Source: Erpetoichthys calabaricus
Taxonomy: Eukaryota; Chordata; Cladistia; Polypteriformes; Polypteridae
Assembly (NCBI RefSeq): GCF_900747795.2
Contig: NC_041409.2
Coordinates: forward strand, 64,730,697-64,794,696
Direction of reading: 5' to 3'
Length of the DNA: 64,000 bases
The translations under genes were made by a program, and so were the position numbers. The notes under the pieces were generated by a model. That model was given only the letters and a program-made list of their open reading frames with translations, was not told where the DNA came from and searched no databases. Positions 13,194 to 28,100 of this stretch are shown piece by piece. How positions within the stretch are numbered: the first letter of the stretch is position 1; each line of letters opens with the position of its first letter.

Positions 13194-16100
13194 TTTTAAA
13201 GGGTATTTACCAAGTGCATTTTTTATGAAATTTGTGTTATAAAGTGTGTGACTGCATTACCATTTTTTTCTTTTCTATTTTTAGCTTGATATTCTCAGCC
13301 AACCTCCATCACATCCTTCACCCCTTCCTGAAGCTGAGCAGCAGATGCTGCAGGACTTAATGAGTGAAGCAATGGAGGACACAGACATCCAGCAGATGAT
13401 GCCCTCTGATGGCCCACATACTAATGGTGAAAGTTCTCTTTTCCAGTGCTGATTACAGTTCAGTAACACAAGTAAACATTCATCATAGCAGTTCTAACAG
13501 ATGGTTATGCAATAGTGCAGTGATCCCCAAACTGTTTTTAGCCAAGGACTCCCCAAAATGTTTTACCATTTGGTCAGGGACCCCCACTAAAATAAATCCA
13601 ATATTGCAAAGTGGATTATGATCTTATGATATTCTTATGATTATTGTTCTTGGTTACTGCTATTTGTAGTCGCACTGCATGATTTTAGATAATAGTAGAC
13701 ATGTTATTAAAAGTAAGTGCTTAACCACTGTAAACTACTAAATGAAAATGAAATATTTAATGTATCAAAATCAAATGTTTCATATATACCATATAGCAAT
13801 GACTGGGATAAAGATCATTTATTGTTCCAGTCTTTTTAGAATGCATGCTTTTCTTTCTTGAGATGAGAAGTTGAAACAGAAAGCTTAGGCAATAATACGG
13901 TAGATGAAGCTGAACAAAATTATTCTGTTTTTGCCTATCTATGTAGTTATTTCATTGCCAAAATTACATTTAAAGATAAACTTCTAGTCAATAATGCAAA
14001 CATTTCATATTGCCAAATGTTGTTGTGCAATCTTGCTATTCTAAATTATTTTTAAAGCCTTCATTTCCATTATATAATGGTATATGCAGTAATATAAATA
14101 TATTTTTAACACAACTGATTTTAGCTTTATTATTGCTTTTAATAAATTTTATTACTGTACATGTAACACTGTCTTTTTTTTCCTCTCTCTCTAAAGGTTC
14201 ACATGATGTACTTGCACAGACAGTGGAGCCAGCTCGTTCTGATCTCTTCCTGTTTCCAGATGAAAGTGGTACTTCTTCACGGGAGCCAAGCCCAACCCAC
14301 ATACCTTTTCACCAGCCAATGATTTTCACTGCAGTTCCAGAGTCTGCTCCAGAGAGTGACGATTTCTGTATTCTAGAGACTCCCTTATCAGGAGTTAATG
14401 TTAGTAGCAAAACAAAGTTACTTTTCCTGTTATTTGATATGTACAGTAGCACCCAAGCAAGAAGTTCTGGTTTGCATTTCCCTTTTTTTTAATAAATTAG
14501 AATTTCTTGCATGTATTATGAAGGTATTTGCCCTGATGTGTATATCAATTAATTCAGTTTCTATTTGTAAAGCTCATTCAGTCCAGTTTTAGTCTTCTTG
14601 AGGTGATGCTAGATCTGTATGTTTGAAATACCTTTTTATAGTATATAATTTAAGTTTCTTAATATATTAATACTGTAGTTTATGAGCATTTCTAAATTTT
14701 TTTTAAGTAGAATTTGTTTTTTGACTTTCTTTATGGAACCATAGAAATTAACAGTTTGTGGAATGCGCATTGTACATTCTCTCATGTCCTAATCATCATC
14801 TTTGTTTTCATACAATGTTTTGACATATGCTCTAGTGTTACGTTGGGCCATATATACTGTATATATGGAAATTATCCCACTTTCATACTCCACTGAATAA
14901 ATAAATTTAATCTAATAAAAAGCTAAAGCTGGTTTTAAACCATTTGTATTTATGTAGGATCGTGATGAAGAGCCACTAGTGAAGAAGCTAACCATGGATT
15001 CAATTGAAATTAAAGAAAATCACTTCTGCCCTGTTGACAGGGCTGACTCAAATAAGGTGCCAATGCGCTTCCCTGTTCCAGAGATTAGGTATTTAGTGAA
15101 GGAAATCTCTCTCATCTGGCACTTGTATGGAGGAAGAGATTTTGGGAGTGGGCAGATCACATCCTCCCCAGCTAAGAGTCACATGTGAGTCATATTTCTG
15201 GCAGAACATTTAAAAATTAATTCTATTAGATTCTACGTTTTTGCAGTCCGTGAATCTAAAATTATAATGATTTATTAATGATATTTATTTATAGAATTTA
15301 TTGAGATGGTATGGTTTTGTATATTTTCCTTTTTCATACTTATTAGTCTTTACTCTCATAGTATAAAGATGTTTCCTTTTGTTTGACATAAAGATAATTC
15401 TTAAGTAAAATTTAGTTTTTCAATAATCATGGCCTGCTGTCATTGCTGCAGACACTTAACTTCATTAAAGCTTCATTTAGTAATTTTATAAAAACACAAC
15501 TTCCTAAACAGTTTACATTTGCAGTAGATGGAGTACTAGTTCATACATGAAATAAAAGTTCTGCAAAGTGGGAACCTTATCGCTGTATTTTATTGGATTG
15601 TCTTTGACCTGTACAGTATAGACATAATTACAAGGCACAGCTTTATCAATGCTTCAATTATAGACTTACATTGATGGTGTTTTTTAAATGTATGAGACAT
15701 CTGTTTGTTTGCTTGTTTATTTATTTATGTATGCATTTTTAATCAGATATTTTATATTGCTGCACACAAACATCCAATATTGGATGAATATGTCCATCTT
15801 ACAAAGACACCATAAACCATATCTGAGGTTATGACTGAAGTTTTTGCTCATTATTTTACATAGTATAGAAATATTATATTGACCCAAACTGTTAATGAAC
15901 AAACAGGACGAATGTCCAAAATAAAGACTTCCCATACATAAAAATGGGTTTGAACTCCTTAGATTATTAGACTGTGATTTTAGCAGGTATTCTTGTGTAA
16001 ATGAATGTTTTTCAGTCAATAACATGTAGCATCTTCTTTAACAGCTATAAACTTCACACAGTTTTCTTAACCAATTATCAGTCTCTTGACATCCTGCTGG

Positions 16101-19100
16101 AGTGATCATTTGCATTCCTCTTTACAAAACCCAGCAAGGGTTATGAGGTTTAAAGGTTGTCTTGTGTGAACAGCCATCTTCATGCCCTGCCACAGCACTT
16201 CATTTGGATTTTGGTCAAGACTTTGGTTGACCATTCCAGGACACAGAACCTCTTCTTAGCATGCGCATACATAGGGCTTTTGTTTCGTATTTTGGCTAAA
16301 ACGCTATTCCCTGCAATTGAAGGCTGCTCTAGGATTGTTTTTTTATTTTTAATAAAAGTGATAAATATAAGTTCACTTTGAAAATAACAGCTTGTCACAC
16401 TTATGAAAAAATAACTATTTCAAAAATTATGAAAAATAATATTGAAAATATATATTGAAAAATTGTGTTGATTGATCAAAAAGTGTTGACTGTCTCAAAA
16501 TGAGGACATTAGAAAATTGTTTCAGTGGTGTTTAAAATTAGGAAACTTCAGAAAGTTTTTTTATGTCATGTTATGGTTGCTGGAAATTATTTAGTGACTT
16601 TTGAACCAAAGAGGAATTTGCAGCATACATGTTTATGAAGAACTTTTATTTTTATAGCTGCACGCCACACAGTTCTCCATCACAAACTCCGGTGAGGCAG
16701 GCCCGTACCTCGGCTCGTATTGGTGGTGGAAGAGGAAGAAAGCTTGATGTTCTCATGGAAATACAGCTGAGCAAGGTACAAGAATCACTTGGTTTAATTA
16801 AGTAATTACATACTGTAAAATTATATTATTTCTGACGCCTTCAATACAAAATATATGTAAGTCTAGGTATTTTCTTAAACTAATTTTATATTACTGTATT
16901 ATATTAATATTATTATATTTATATACACTAATTTTTATATAAGTTTAAATGATAATTTGTTGTCAGTTCTTTATATTCATCATAGTGAGTGCAGAATGCA
17001 AAAAAAAAAATATGTAAACCATTTTTATTTCATGTCTCACTTTGCTCATACATGGCTGATACATGACTTTTTTTGTACATTTTTCATATTCTTCATATGT
17101 CTCTTTTATTACTTGTTGACACTTCAGTTTTTTTAAACCTCAGTTTAAATATGTGCATTCAGGTCAATTGGTCCTCTGAATTGCCATAGTGTGAGTATGC
17201 ACATACTGTAGTTATGTTTGTGTTTAAATTGACAGAGTAAAAGAACAAATAAATAAACTAATGAACACACTAACTAACATTCATTATTTATCCCAGTGGG
17301 AAATTTGGCTTTTTACACAAGCTTAATAAATTAATAATTCCGCGCACATTATGATTTGAATACACCCTAGAATGACTACAAAGAATGAAACTTCTGATTT
17401 GGCAGTCACAGTCTCAATGAGTCATTATGCAGACATTGAATAAAGGAGCCCCCATAGCATTCTGTCAAATGTTTCTTTGGCTGATAGTCCTCAGTATTAG
17501 TGTGGCAGAGAGAGGATGTATGGCATTGTTCATAATGGCACTCAGTTTTGTTTTCATTCTCTCCTTCGTTAATACCTCCAGGGGGCCCAAAGTGTGTCAC
17601 GTAATTGAGCCTACCTTTTTAATTAGCATGTTGATTCAGTGGGCTTCTCTTGAAATGATGTTGCCAGCCATGCACACCACAGCATAGAAAATTTCAATGG
17701 CAGTCACAGAGTTCTAGAAGATGTGCAGGATGCCACTACCCACATTTAATAATGCTGTCTTCTAAGGAGAAAAGTCTGCTCTGCCCTTTCCTGTGTGTCA
17801 TAAGACCAGTCCAGCCTGTTGATGTGGACATCCAAGTACTAGTAGGAGTGGACCACCACTACATCCACACCCCTGAATAGTGATCAGGCTTAGAGGCTTT
17901 TTGGTGCAGCAAAAGTCAATAAGCAGTTCCTTGGATTTATTGATGTTAAGATGCAGACAGTTCTTTTTGCACCAAGAAACAAAGTTCTGACTTCTGCATT
18001 CTGTCTCATCCCCATAAGTGCAGAATCATCTTGAGAATTTTTGCAAGTGAAATTACGTGGCCTTGTATTATATAGTCTGAGGTGTAAAGAGATACTGTTC
18101 TTTGTGGTGCTTCAGTGTTGTTCACATCTGTTTTAGAAACACAGTCATTGAGTGTCACAACTTACCCTTAAATAAACTGAATGTCCTTTATTGAAAGTTA
18201 CATCATTAAACTGTTTGTCATCAGGTTAGGTTACAGCTCCTGCAAAGCTGAGCCAAACTGCAGTTGTGAACATAGAAAAATGGATAGTTCGGTTCTCTTC
18301 TTAAAATACCTGTTTTGAAGCTAATGCAATTTTAATTATTGTGCTTAAACTTTTAAATAAATGTTCCTTAACTTATCTATGCCTCTCTTCACTAATGAAA
18401 AAAGGAAAAATACATTTTATGTAAGGAGTGTGTTTCCAATGCTTAATGCACATACGTAGATTAGGATATTTAAACAGTTGTTTGCATGTAAACTTTATTA
18501 CGAGGGTAAGTCAAAAAGTAGCAGCAATAATGTTTGAACTTTGTGTACTGTGGACTGCAGTGGTATTTTACACATGCATGCATGTCAGTTTTGTGTACGT
18601 TGCCTTTTTATATGTACCATGGAAGAACTTCAGGGTCTTTTATCCACTTTTTGTCAGCTGAAGGTGCTTTAAATCCTTTGAGAACTTTCAGCACAGTATG
18701 GAAACAATATTATGCTTTAGTGGCATGTCTGTTAATGGACTGAAAAGTTCAAGAATGACCTTAAGAGTGTCATAAATGAAGTACAGTCAGGTTACCCATT
18801 CATGTCCTCTACTGCTGACAATATTGAACATGTTCTTGACATGGTCCTAATGAACATGCAGGTGACTGTTGGACTAAATGTGTTTAATAACCCTGGAGAT
18901 TATGTCAAAAATGATGCTCAAGTAACCTATCTGTTCCTTACATACAGTTACCTTTGTAGTATATTTTATGACACATGAAGATGGCTTGCTGTCACATGGA
19001 TAATGTAATGTCCAGCCAGCAACCTTGTAGGTTAAAGTCCAGTCCCTTAGCCACTATGCCATGTTAATTGTAAAGTCTTATCTTTGTGTGATTTTAATAA

Positions 19101-22100
19101 CTGACTTTATCCATCCAAACATCCATTGATTCTGTTTGACTTTTTCCATTAACCTATGAAAATGGAGCCAGAGGCTTTTCAAGGACCAGTGTTTGCAGAG
19201 CAAATACCACACTTTGATGACACATCCCAGTTTACAGTTGTGATTTAGCAAAAACATTTTTGTAGTAAGTCCACACACATACTTGAGGGATTTGCAATCT
19301 TCACAGAGATTATCCATGCCTGAAATTGAATCCAGGCTGCAGCGCTAAACACAGTCTTTACTGTAGGCTCATATTCAACCAGCTATCAATGCCTTATCAA
19401 GTATTAACGCAATCAACAATTAATAGATGTATTTCAGTGATTTCATGTAAGTATTTTGTTTAGTTTTTCAATTCCAATGAAACTTGTGGAATAATGGGTC
19501 CGTGGCTAAGCAGCATGTGGTTGGTTTTTGAATAATTAAATAGCTGACTCGATCTCCATGGGTGTGCATACTCGTATGGCTGCAGGAGGTTACTGGAGTG
19601 ATTGGGATGGAGCGCACCTGCATGTGAGGGTATGGTCTGTCTTGATTGCTCCATTGGCTTGCCGTGATTTACAATTAAGGCTCTGCGCCCATGGAGGCAT
19701 ATAAGGGGGTGCTGGTATAGAAAAGAGAGAACCGAAGAAGATGGTGAGCGAAGGTTAACTGGAGAGAAGAAGAGACAGCTATAAAGAGAGAGAAAGAGCC
19801 AGGAATAGAGGCAGGTGGTCAGGAGTGAGCCTCAGGGCTGCAGGAGCTTGAGGCTGAAGAAGGGAAGCTCCTGCAGAGTGATTGCAGGGGAGTAGGGGTG
19901 GCCCCATATGCCGTGTTTCCACAGACACTGAGGGACTGGCGGTGAGAGGGGTATGCGGCTCAGCGAGGCACCCCAGGGTTGTCGAGACCAGGCAATTGGG
20001 AACCGAGCCTGGATGAGAAGGTTGAGTGTACTGTCAGTTGGGAGTCTCCCTGGTTGCTGGATTCCATATAGGGTAAGCTGAGGAGACATCAGCGTTTAGA
20101 CAGCAGCACTGAGGCTTGTGAATTTGTGTTAAAAAGAACTGTCTGTGTGCTTTTAACCTTGTTTTTAAAGGATTATTTATGAATTGATTTTATCCTTCAC
20201 TTTCACCATGTTTTTATTGGACTATTTATTTATTGAAGACTTTTTGACTCTTGTACTGCATTTTTCCTAAAATTGCCTTCTTTTTACAGGTGAAGTTCCA
20301 GCATGAGGTTTACCCCGAGAGTGGGACAGACTGTGAATTCGGTGTAGGGGAGCGGCCAGTGTCCCGACAGATGTTTATTGTTCAGGACTTAGAGATACGG
20401 GACCGCCTGGCATCTTCACAAATGAATAAATTCCTTTATCTGTATTCCAGCAAAGAATTACCAAGAAAGGCACATTCTAATATGGTAAGACTACACCCAG
20501 GGATGGTGCAAACACTATTTCGTGCATGGTCAGTTCAATGCAATGTAATTCATTATGTTTCTACAGCTGACAGTGAAAGCTTTACACGTATGTCCCGAGT
20601 CAGGACGTGCACCTCAGGAGTGCTGTTTGCGAGTTTCTTTGATGCCCCTTCGTCTGAATATCGATCAGGTCTGTAATGTAAAAGAAATACATTTGAGGAA
20701 GTTGTGTATTTTCTTTTTAGTTCTCTGCTTTCTTTAAGGTAGAAAAAAAATCAAATCAGTTCTTTTTATCTTCACAGGATGCTCTGTTTTTCCTGAAAGA
20801 GTTTTTCTCTAGTCTAGCTGCTGAGGTGGAGCTTTTAGCACCACCCGAACAAGAAGGTAAATCAGTCTCCTTAGTTCTATATTTATATAGAAGTTTTTAA
20901 TTTTCAGTCTAATCATACAAGCTCACAGGCATGAATGCTTTCACGTTCTATTTAACTGCAATTTAAAAAGAATACTCAGATGATACACCCAAAAAGATTT
21001 TAATTTAATTAATAGTGGTCTTATTTTTCGTATTATTAATATAAAAAATCTGAATTAGCAGTATATGTGCTGTTTGCACAACCAGAATAACAAGGGGCTT
21101 TATAGCTTAAGTAATTACTTAAACTGTATTTTATTTACATGCAATTGATTACAAAATTAATTGTGTACTGTAATAGACATACATACAGCAGATAATAAAA
21201 TGTGAATTAATTCTGAAGGACATTAATATAAATAAAAATATAAAAAATGTAAAATTTACATTAAATTTATTTGTGTAAATGCTGTCATGCAAAATTCTAC
21301 AAAATAATTCAGATCACTTGATTACATATGTTATAAGCGTACAGTAAATTCACCGAGTTTCTTTAGTGTAAATAGTGGACATTAAAATGGATCCTGTTAT
21401 GGTTTGACCAAGTTTCTTGTTTTGTGTTGGTAAATCCATTTCTGTTTTCTTTCCTTTTCTGATGTATTGTACTTTAACTAGTATTTTCTTGTTTATTTAT
21501 TTTACTTTATCTTGCTATGTTAATTATGTTCCTCGTTTCTTAGTATATTAAGCCTAAGGAGATGAGATCCTGATGATGCAGCTATGGGACCACCCTTGGC
21601 TTATACGAGTTGTTGGGTGCCTCAGTACTATTGCTGAGTCAAGCTGTTGTTCTTGTTGTTCATGTGCCTTTCAGATTTTGTTTTATTTGGATTTTCTGTT
21701 TTTTTGAATCTCTGCCCTTGTCCTTAGTTTTTCATTTTTGCCTTCTAGAGCATTAGTTTTGCTTGCTTTGGAGCTTTGTTTAATAAACGTTTCTAGAAAC
21801 TTTGTTTTTGGTTGCTGCGGGTTATTTGACCAAGCGACATTGTTCTGCTATAACATCGCTGGTGATTCTCCAAGGGGGACCATATCCCCCCATCCCCCAA
21901 TCTGACTATTGTTGTGGACTGTGTTTTGAACACACTGGGTCACAACAAAAAAAATGTTTAAGAAACTCTGGTTTTAATAATTTATTTTAAATTTTAAGCA
22001 GCTGTAGGTTTAAATTAATTGTTTTCAGTGTCTTGAATCATTTGGAGCAGGTGTCTTGGTGCAAGTAGGTCAAATAAAGAGAAAGTAAAGCTTATTTTTT

Positions 22101-25100
22101 AATTTGTTTTTTTCCTTTATCCATTATCTGTTACTTAATCTCATGCATTTTGCAGCTGTTTTTATTAATTCATCATGAATACATTTGGAGCCTTTTAAAA
22201 CTGTTTTTGGTAAATAATATTCAAAATGTTTTTTGACAGTGAAGAAGCCTCCAGCACCAGACCTGTCCTGTAGCTTTCCTAAGCATGGAAGTAGCAGTTT
22301 GGATCCTGCTCCAATAATTTCGGTCCCAGGACAAAGTAGACAGAGCATGAATGGAATGACACTTTCCAGCAGCACAGAACATGGTGAAGCTGACACTTCC
22401 ACTTCAGGAGCGTCATTTACTGACCAGCCAGTGTTCTTCAGGTATACAAATCAGACATTTTAAATAATATAATGAAATACGTGTGTTTTCTTGGCTTAAT
22501 AAATTTATCATACCAACACAATTTTTTATTTAGTATCTCACTATGCTTTTTGACTCACTTTTAAACAACTTTGAATTTGAACGAAATCGCACTTTTAAGT
22601 AGCATGCAGATCTTTCCATATCCTAAAAATAATATTATCAAAGAAGTCACTCTTGACGTTCTGTTCAGATAAATTGGGTTTTCAGTTACTGCTCATATGA
22701 CATATAGTATGTACTGCTGGGCCTTTACAATTGTTTAACTAAACCATGAAAGTGGCTAGTGCCAGAAAGAGTTGCATTGCAGTATTGGGAGACTTTTACT
22801 GTCACAGCATTGGAAAATACAGTATTGGCTTTTTGTTTTGGATGACAGTGTACCTGAAAACCTCAAGGAAAATTTCATTCAAGAAAAAAGTTTTGCTAAG
22901 GATAGATGTTCAGAAAAACTAGACTGCTTAATTCTTAGCCACTGTGTAATTCAGAAAAATACCTCTACACTTAATGGGGCTTTTGCAAAACAACATTGCA
23001 GTATTCATAATTGTTATATTTTGTATATTTGTGTCATTGAAGAATAAATCTACCAGTTAGTTATTGAACAGTTACTTGCATTGCAGGGAATTCCGTTTTA
23101 CTTCAGAAGTACCCATTCGCCTGGATTACCATGGGAAACACATGGCAATGGAGCAGGTATGAAATTAGAGAAAAAGAAAGTTTTATGATTAGTAGGGAAA
23201 TTATGTATCGGATAGCTTTTTGATGTATGAAAATTCATTTCAGGGCACCTTTGCAGGCATCGTAATCGGGCTAACTCAACTCAACTGTTCAGAACTGAAG
23301 CTGAAGAGACTTTGCTGCAGGCAAGGGTAGGGCCACCTTTGCTTATATACACTCTAGGAATATAAATGTATTTTCAAACTTAACAAAACAATTTTCTACT
23401 TTGAAATGCACATTGGACTTGTGTTTTTTAAAAACTGCAAGTACACTTAAAATTTCTTTCTTATTTGTTTGTTTTTATTTTTAAGTCTACTGGGTGTTGA
23501 TAAACTCTTTGCTTATGCAATTGGTGAATGGCTAAATGATATTAAAAAAAATCAGCTGCCAGGAATTTTGGGAGGAGTTGGCCCAATCCATTCTTTGGTC
23601 CAATTAGGTAAGTGAGATATTGTCCATAATATTTTTTTGTAAAACTCGTGATAGCTGATGTGGAGAAGCTGCAGTAATTTACTGCCTGTAATGATATACA
23701 GTATGTGCAGTATATTATTTTAGTAGTGAAAATAAGATACTAGGCTTGCTTATTGTACATACAACCCTAAAGCAAGTCATTCTATTTCAAAATTGTTTAT
23801 ATCAACTATTGTATATTCACCTTGCAAGACTATAATATTTTGTGTATAGCACATTGGCAATGGATATGAAAGTATAGATTAATGTATTTGGCATGTTGCT
23901 GTTTAATAACTTATACAGTGGGGTCAAAGTAATTATCTGTGTCCATTCATAAGCAAAATGATAGAATGCTAGAGCAGGGGTAGGCAACGTCGGTCCTGGA
24001 GTGCCACAGTATGTGCAGGTTTTTGTTCCAACCCATTTCCTTAACGAGAACTCAATTATTGCTGATGAAGCACATATTGCTTAAGTGACATTTTAATGCT
24101 TCATTTTAGTGGTCTCGCTTGTTAAGGTTCTCCAACCTTAATTACTTATTTCAATCTTAAACTGCTGCATTCAGTGTTTTAATTGCTCCTTATTAGCAAT
24201 AAGATGTAAAAGACAAAGCAGCCAGCAGTTCTCCAGCTAGCTTTTTTCCAATTACATCTTTGTGTGTTCATCATGCACGGTTTGATTTAATAAAACACTT
24301 AATAGAAAAATGTGACAGACTGAAAATGATCTGTTTTAGGCTTCAAATCATTTGGATGATATCCTTGGAAAGGAAAAAAATCTACGATATAAAAGCCTTA
24401 CATTGCACAGACTAACAAGCCATAAAATTAAATAAGGTCTGAGATTGGCAATGATTGGTTTCTAATTAAGCAATTGGGTTGAATGAAAACCTGTAGCCAC
24501 TGCGGCTCACCAGGACCGACATTGCCTACCCCTGTTTTACATCTTATTGCTAATAAGGAGCAATTAAAACACTGAATGCAGCAGTTTAAGATTGAAATAA
24601 GCAATTAAGGTTGGAGAACCTTAACAAGCGAGACCACTAAAATGAAGCATTAAAATGTCACTTAAGCAATATGTGCTTCATCAGCAATAATTGAGTTCTC
24701 GTTAAGGAAATGGGTTGGAACAAAAACCTGCACATACTGTGGCACTCCAGGACCGACGTTGCCTACCCCTGTGCTAGAGTATTATTGAATTGCAGTGTAA
24801 TAGTACAATATCATGAGTAGCATATGTTTTTTGGCATATACAGTATATTATTTTTGTCACTTTACAGTTCAGGGTGTAAAAGACCTGGTTTGGCTACCAA
24901 TTGAACAGTATAGAAAAGATGGAAGGATTGTTAGGGGTTTTCAGCGTGGTGCTTCTTCTTTTGGAACCTCAACTGCCATGGCTGCTTTGGAACTAACCAA
25001 TAGGATGGTTCAGACAATTCAGGTAAATATGAAATGAATTATGCATGCTCAAGATATCTTAGCTGCATGTGTCCCCTTACCTCCAACTGATCTTTCAGTC

Positions 25101-28100
25101 AATGTGGAATTAGAGCTTGTCCTTTTAAGATTAACTGTAGACATGTTGCCAGCACAAAGTACTTTCATGTGTCCATGCTCACTCAGCAATATGACTTAAT
25201 TCTGTGAATTTTGGAACAACAGTAAAAGGTGTACGTTTAAACTGAATATATACAGCATACAGTTAGGTCCATAAATATTTGGACAGAGACAACTTTTTTC
25301 TAATTTTGGTTCTGTGCATTACCACAATGAATTTTAAATGAAACAATTCAGATGCAGTTGAAGTGCAGACTTTCAGCTTTAATTCAGTGGGGTGAACAAA
25401 ACGATTGCATAAAAATTTGAGGCAACTAAAGCATTTTTTTAACACAATCCCTTCATTTCAGGGTCTCAAAAGTAATTGGACAATTGAATCAAAGGCTATT
25501 TCATGGGCAGGTGTGGGCAAGTCTGTCGTTATGTCACTATTAATTAAGCAGATAAAAGGCCTGGAGTTGATTTGAGGTGTGGTGCTTGCATGTGGAAGAT
25601 TTTGCTGTGAACAGACAACATGCGGTCAAAGGAGCTCTCCATGCAGGTGAAAGAAGCCATCCTTAAGCTGCAAAAACAGAAAAAACCCCATCTGAGAAAT
25701 TGCTACAATATTACGAGTGGCAAAATCTACAGTTTGGTACATCCTGAGAAAGAAAGCAAGCACTGGTGAACTCAGCAACGCAAAAAGACCTGGACATCCA
25801 AGGAAGACAACAGTGGTGGATGATCGCAGAATCATTTCCATGGTGAAGAGAAACCCCTTCACAACAGCCAACCAAGTGAACAACACTCTCCAGGGGGTAG
25901 GCGTATCGATATCCAAGTCTACCATAAAGAGAAGACTGCATAAAAGTAAATACAGAGGGTGCACTGCAAGGTGCAAGCCACTCATAAGCCTCAAGAATAG
26001 AAAGGCTAGATTGGACTTTGCTAAAGAACATCTAAAAAAGCCAGCACAGTTCTGGAAAAACATTCTTTGGACAGATGAAACCAAGATCAACCTCTACCAG
26101 AATGATGAAAGAAAAAAGTATGGAGAAGGCGTGGAACAGCTCATTATCCAAAGCATACCACATCATCTGTAAAACATGGTGGAAGCAGTGTGATGACTTG
26201 GGCGTGCATGGCTGCCAGTGGTACTGGGACACTAGTGTTTATTGATGATGTGACACAGGACAGAAGCAGCCAAATGAATTCTGAGGTGTTCAGAGACATA
26301 CTGTCTGCTCAAATCCAGCTAAATGCAGTCAAATTGATTGGGAGGCGTTTTATGATACAGATGGACAATGACCCAAAACATACAGCCAAAGCAACCCAGG
26401 AGTTTATTAAAGCAAAGAAGTGGAAAATTCTTTAATGGCCAAGTCAGTCACCTGATCTTAACCAAATTGAGCATGCATTTGACTTGTTGAAGACTAATCT
26501 TCAGACAGAAAGGCCCACAAACAAACAGCAACTGAAAGCCGCTGCAGTAAAGGCCTGGCAGAGCATTAAAAAGGAGGAAACCCAGCATCTGGTGATGTCC
26601 ATGAGTTCAAGACTTCAGGCTGTCATTGCCAGCAAAGGGTTTTCAACCAAGTATTAGAAATGAACATTTTATTTCCAGTTATTTAATTTGTCCAATTACT
26701 TTTGAGCCCCTGAAATGAAGGGATTATGTTAAAAAAATGCTTTAGTTGCCTCACATTTTTATGCAATCGTTTTGTTTACCCCACTGAATTAAAGCTGAAA
26801 GTCTGCACTTCAACTGCATCCGAGTTGTTTAATTTAAAATTCATTGTGGTAATGTACAGAACCAAAATTAGAAAAAAGTTGTCTCTGTTCAAATATTTAT
26901 GGACCGAACTGTATACATTGCATAAATTTTTAGTGTAAGCTTCTGTTCAATACTTATAGGTCTATAAATATTTCTTAGGTTTTAAATATCCTGTGAGCTA
27001 CAGATTTGTAGCTTTGGAAGTGGTCTGTAGTTGTTTTAGATGAAGACCCCAGATACTTGTTAGAAATTAGTGATATTTTATCGTACCGTAATTGACTGCA
27101 GCTATGAGCAGATGTCCTGCTATTGTGCATATGATTTTATGGTTCAAGCAGTGGACAAGGAGAATATCAATGCCCTTTAACTCCCTTGGAAAATTAAAGC
27201 AGATAGGTAGGGAGGATGGAACTGAAAGCACAAGACAGGGTGTATTTCTTCAAGACAAAGGACTTTTGCGCTGTTCTGAGATACATGGGACACTGCCCTC
27301 TTCTCCCTAGAATGTATTCATATCATTCCATCAACTAAGGTTAAATAAAGGTTTGAGGAGTAGCAGCAATGACAAAGCACCAATCTAGGAGATGGAGAAG
27401 ATCAAGAATGGAAAATTTTAGCTGTTCACAATGACTACCATAATTATTAAAAAATCAATATGAACAGGTGCACTTGCAGGTATAACAGGAGCATGCTGTG
27501 TTAAAGTAATATAATATAACTAAGTCCAAATAGACAGCTTCATTAAAGTATTTTAAAAGAGAGTTTTTTTCCTTCCAACACAGGCAGCAGCTGAAACAGC
27601 CTATGATATGGTATCTCCTGGTCCTGATGACAGTGAATTAAAAAGAATCAAGCGCCTCTCTCACTATCGACTAACGCATCAACCAGTTGACTTACGAGAA
27701 GGTGTAGCCAAAGCATACACAGTTGTCAAGGAGGTATTGTATAGCAGTCATTTTTTCTTTAATAGTATTAAAATGTTTACATCAAGAGGAGCTTTGGTTA
27801 TTTTAAAAGACATGCTTTCTCATTTTGTAACTAATTGTTTAATTGTATATATAAATCTAACATGGGACATAAATAGTTTCAAATGTAGCTTGTCAGAGAA
27901 ATGTGTCCCATCAGTTTTCGTAAATTTCAGACTGCATTGATGTTTAACCCTCAAGGTATGACAGTTTTTGTCTGAATGCTTATGTTGGATGTTGCATCAT
28001 ATATGCTTTGTAGTCAACTAATGACAATATAAAACCAAAAAATAGAAACAAGACAGTTAGGCAGTTTACACATATTACAATTTATAAACCTCAGCAACAA

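Larger units (their letters stand above)
23975..24771 (+). mobile_element. hAT composite with two inverted left ends
   Basis: The unit is flanked by the 8-bp duplication tgctagag (23967-23974 and 24772-24779). Positions 23975-24534 form one complete non-autonomous hAT, from caggggtaggcaacgtcgg to ccgacattgcctacccctg. Immediately after, 24535-24771 is the reverse complement of 23975-24211: 237 bp per arm, with one difference that I can see (aattactta versus aattgctta). The target duplication touches the outer ends, not the inner one at 24534. No transposase frame is present. Confidence 0.93.

Noticed and set aside
14847-14867. Palindrome ccatatatactgtatatatgg
   Set aside because: Short and AT-rich; expected by chance in such sequence, with no neighbouring signal.
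25626-26090. 154-codon minus-strand frame
   Set aside because: It is the antisense of the Tc1 transposase at 25717-26172 and has no domain of its own.
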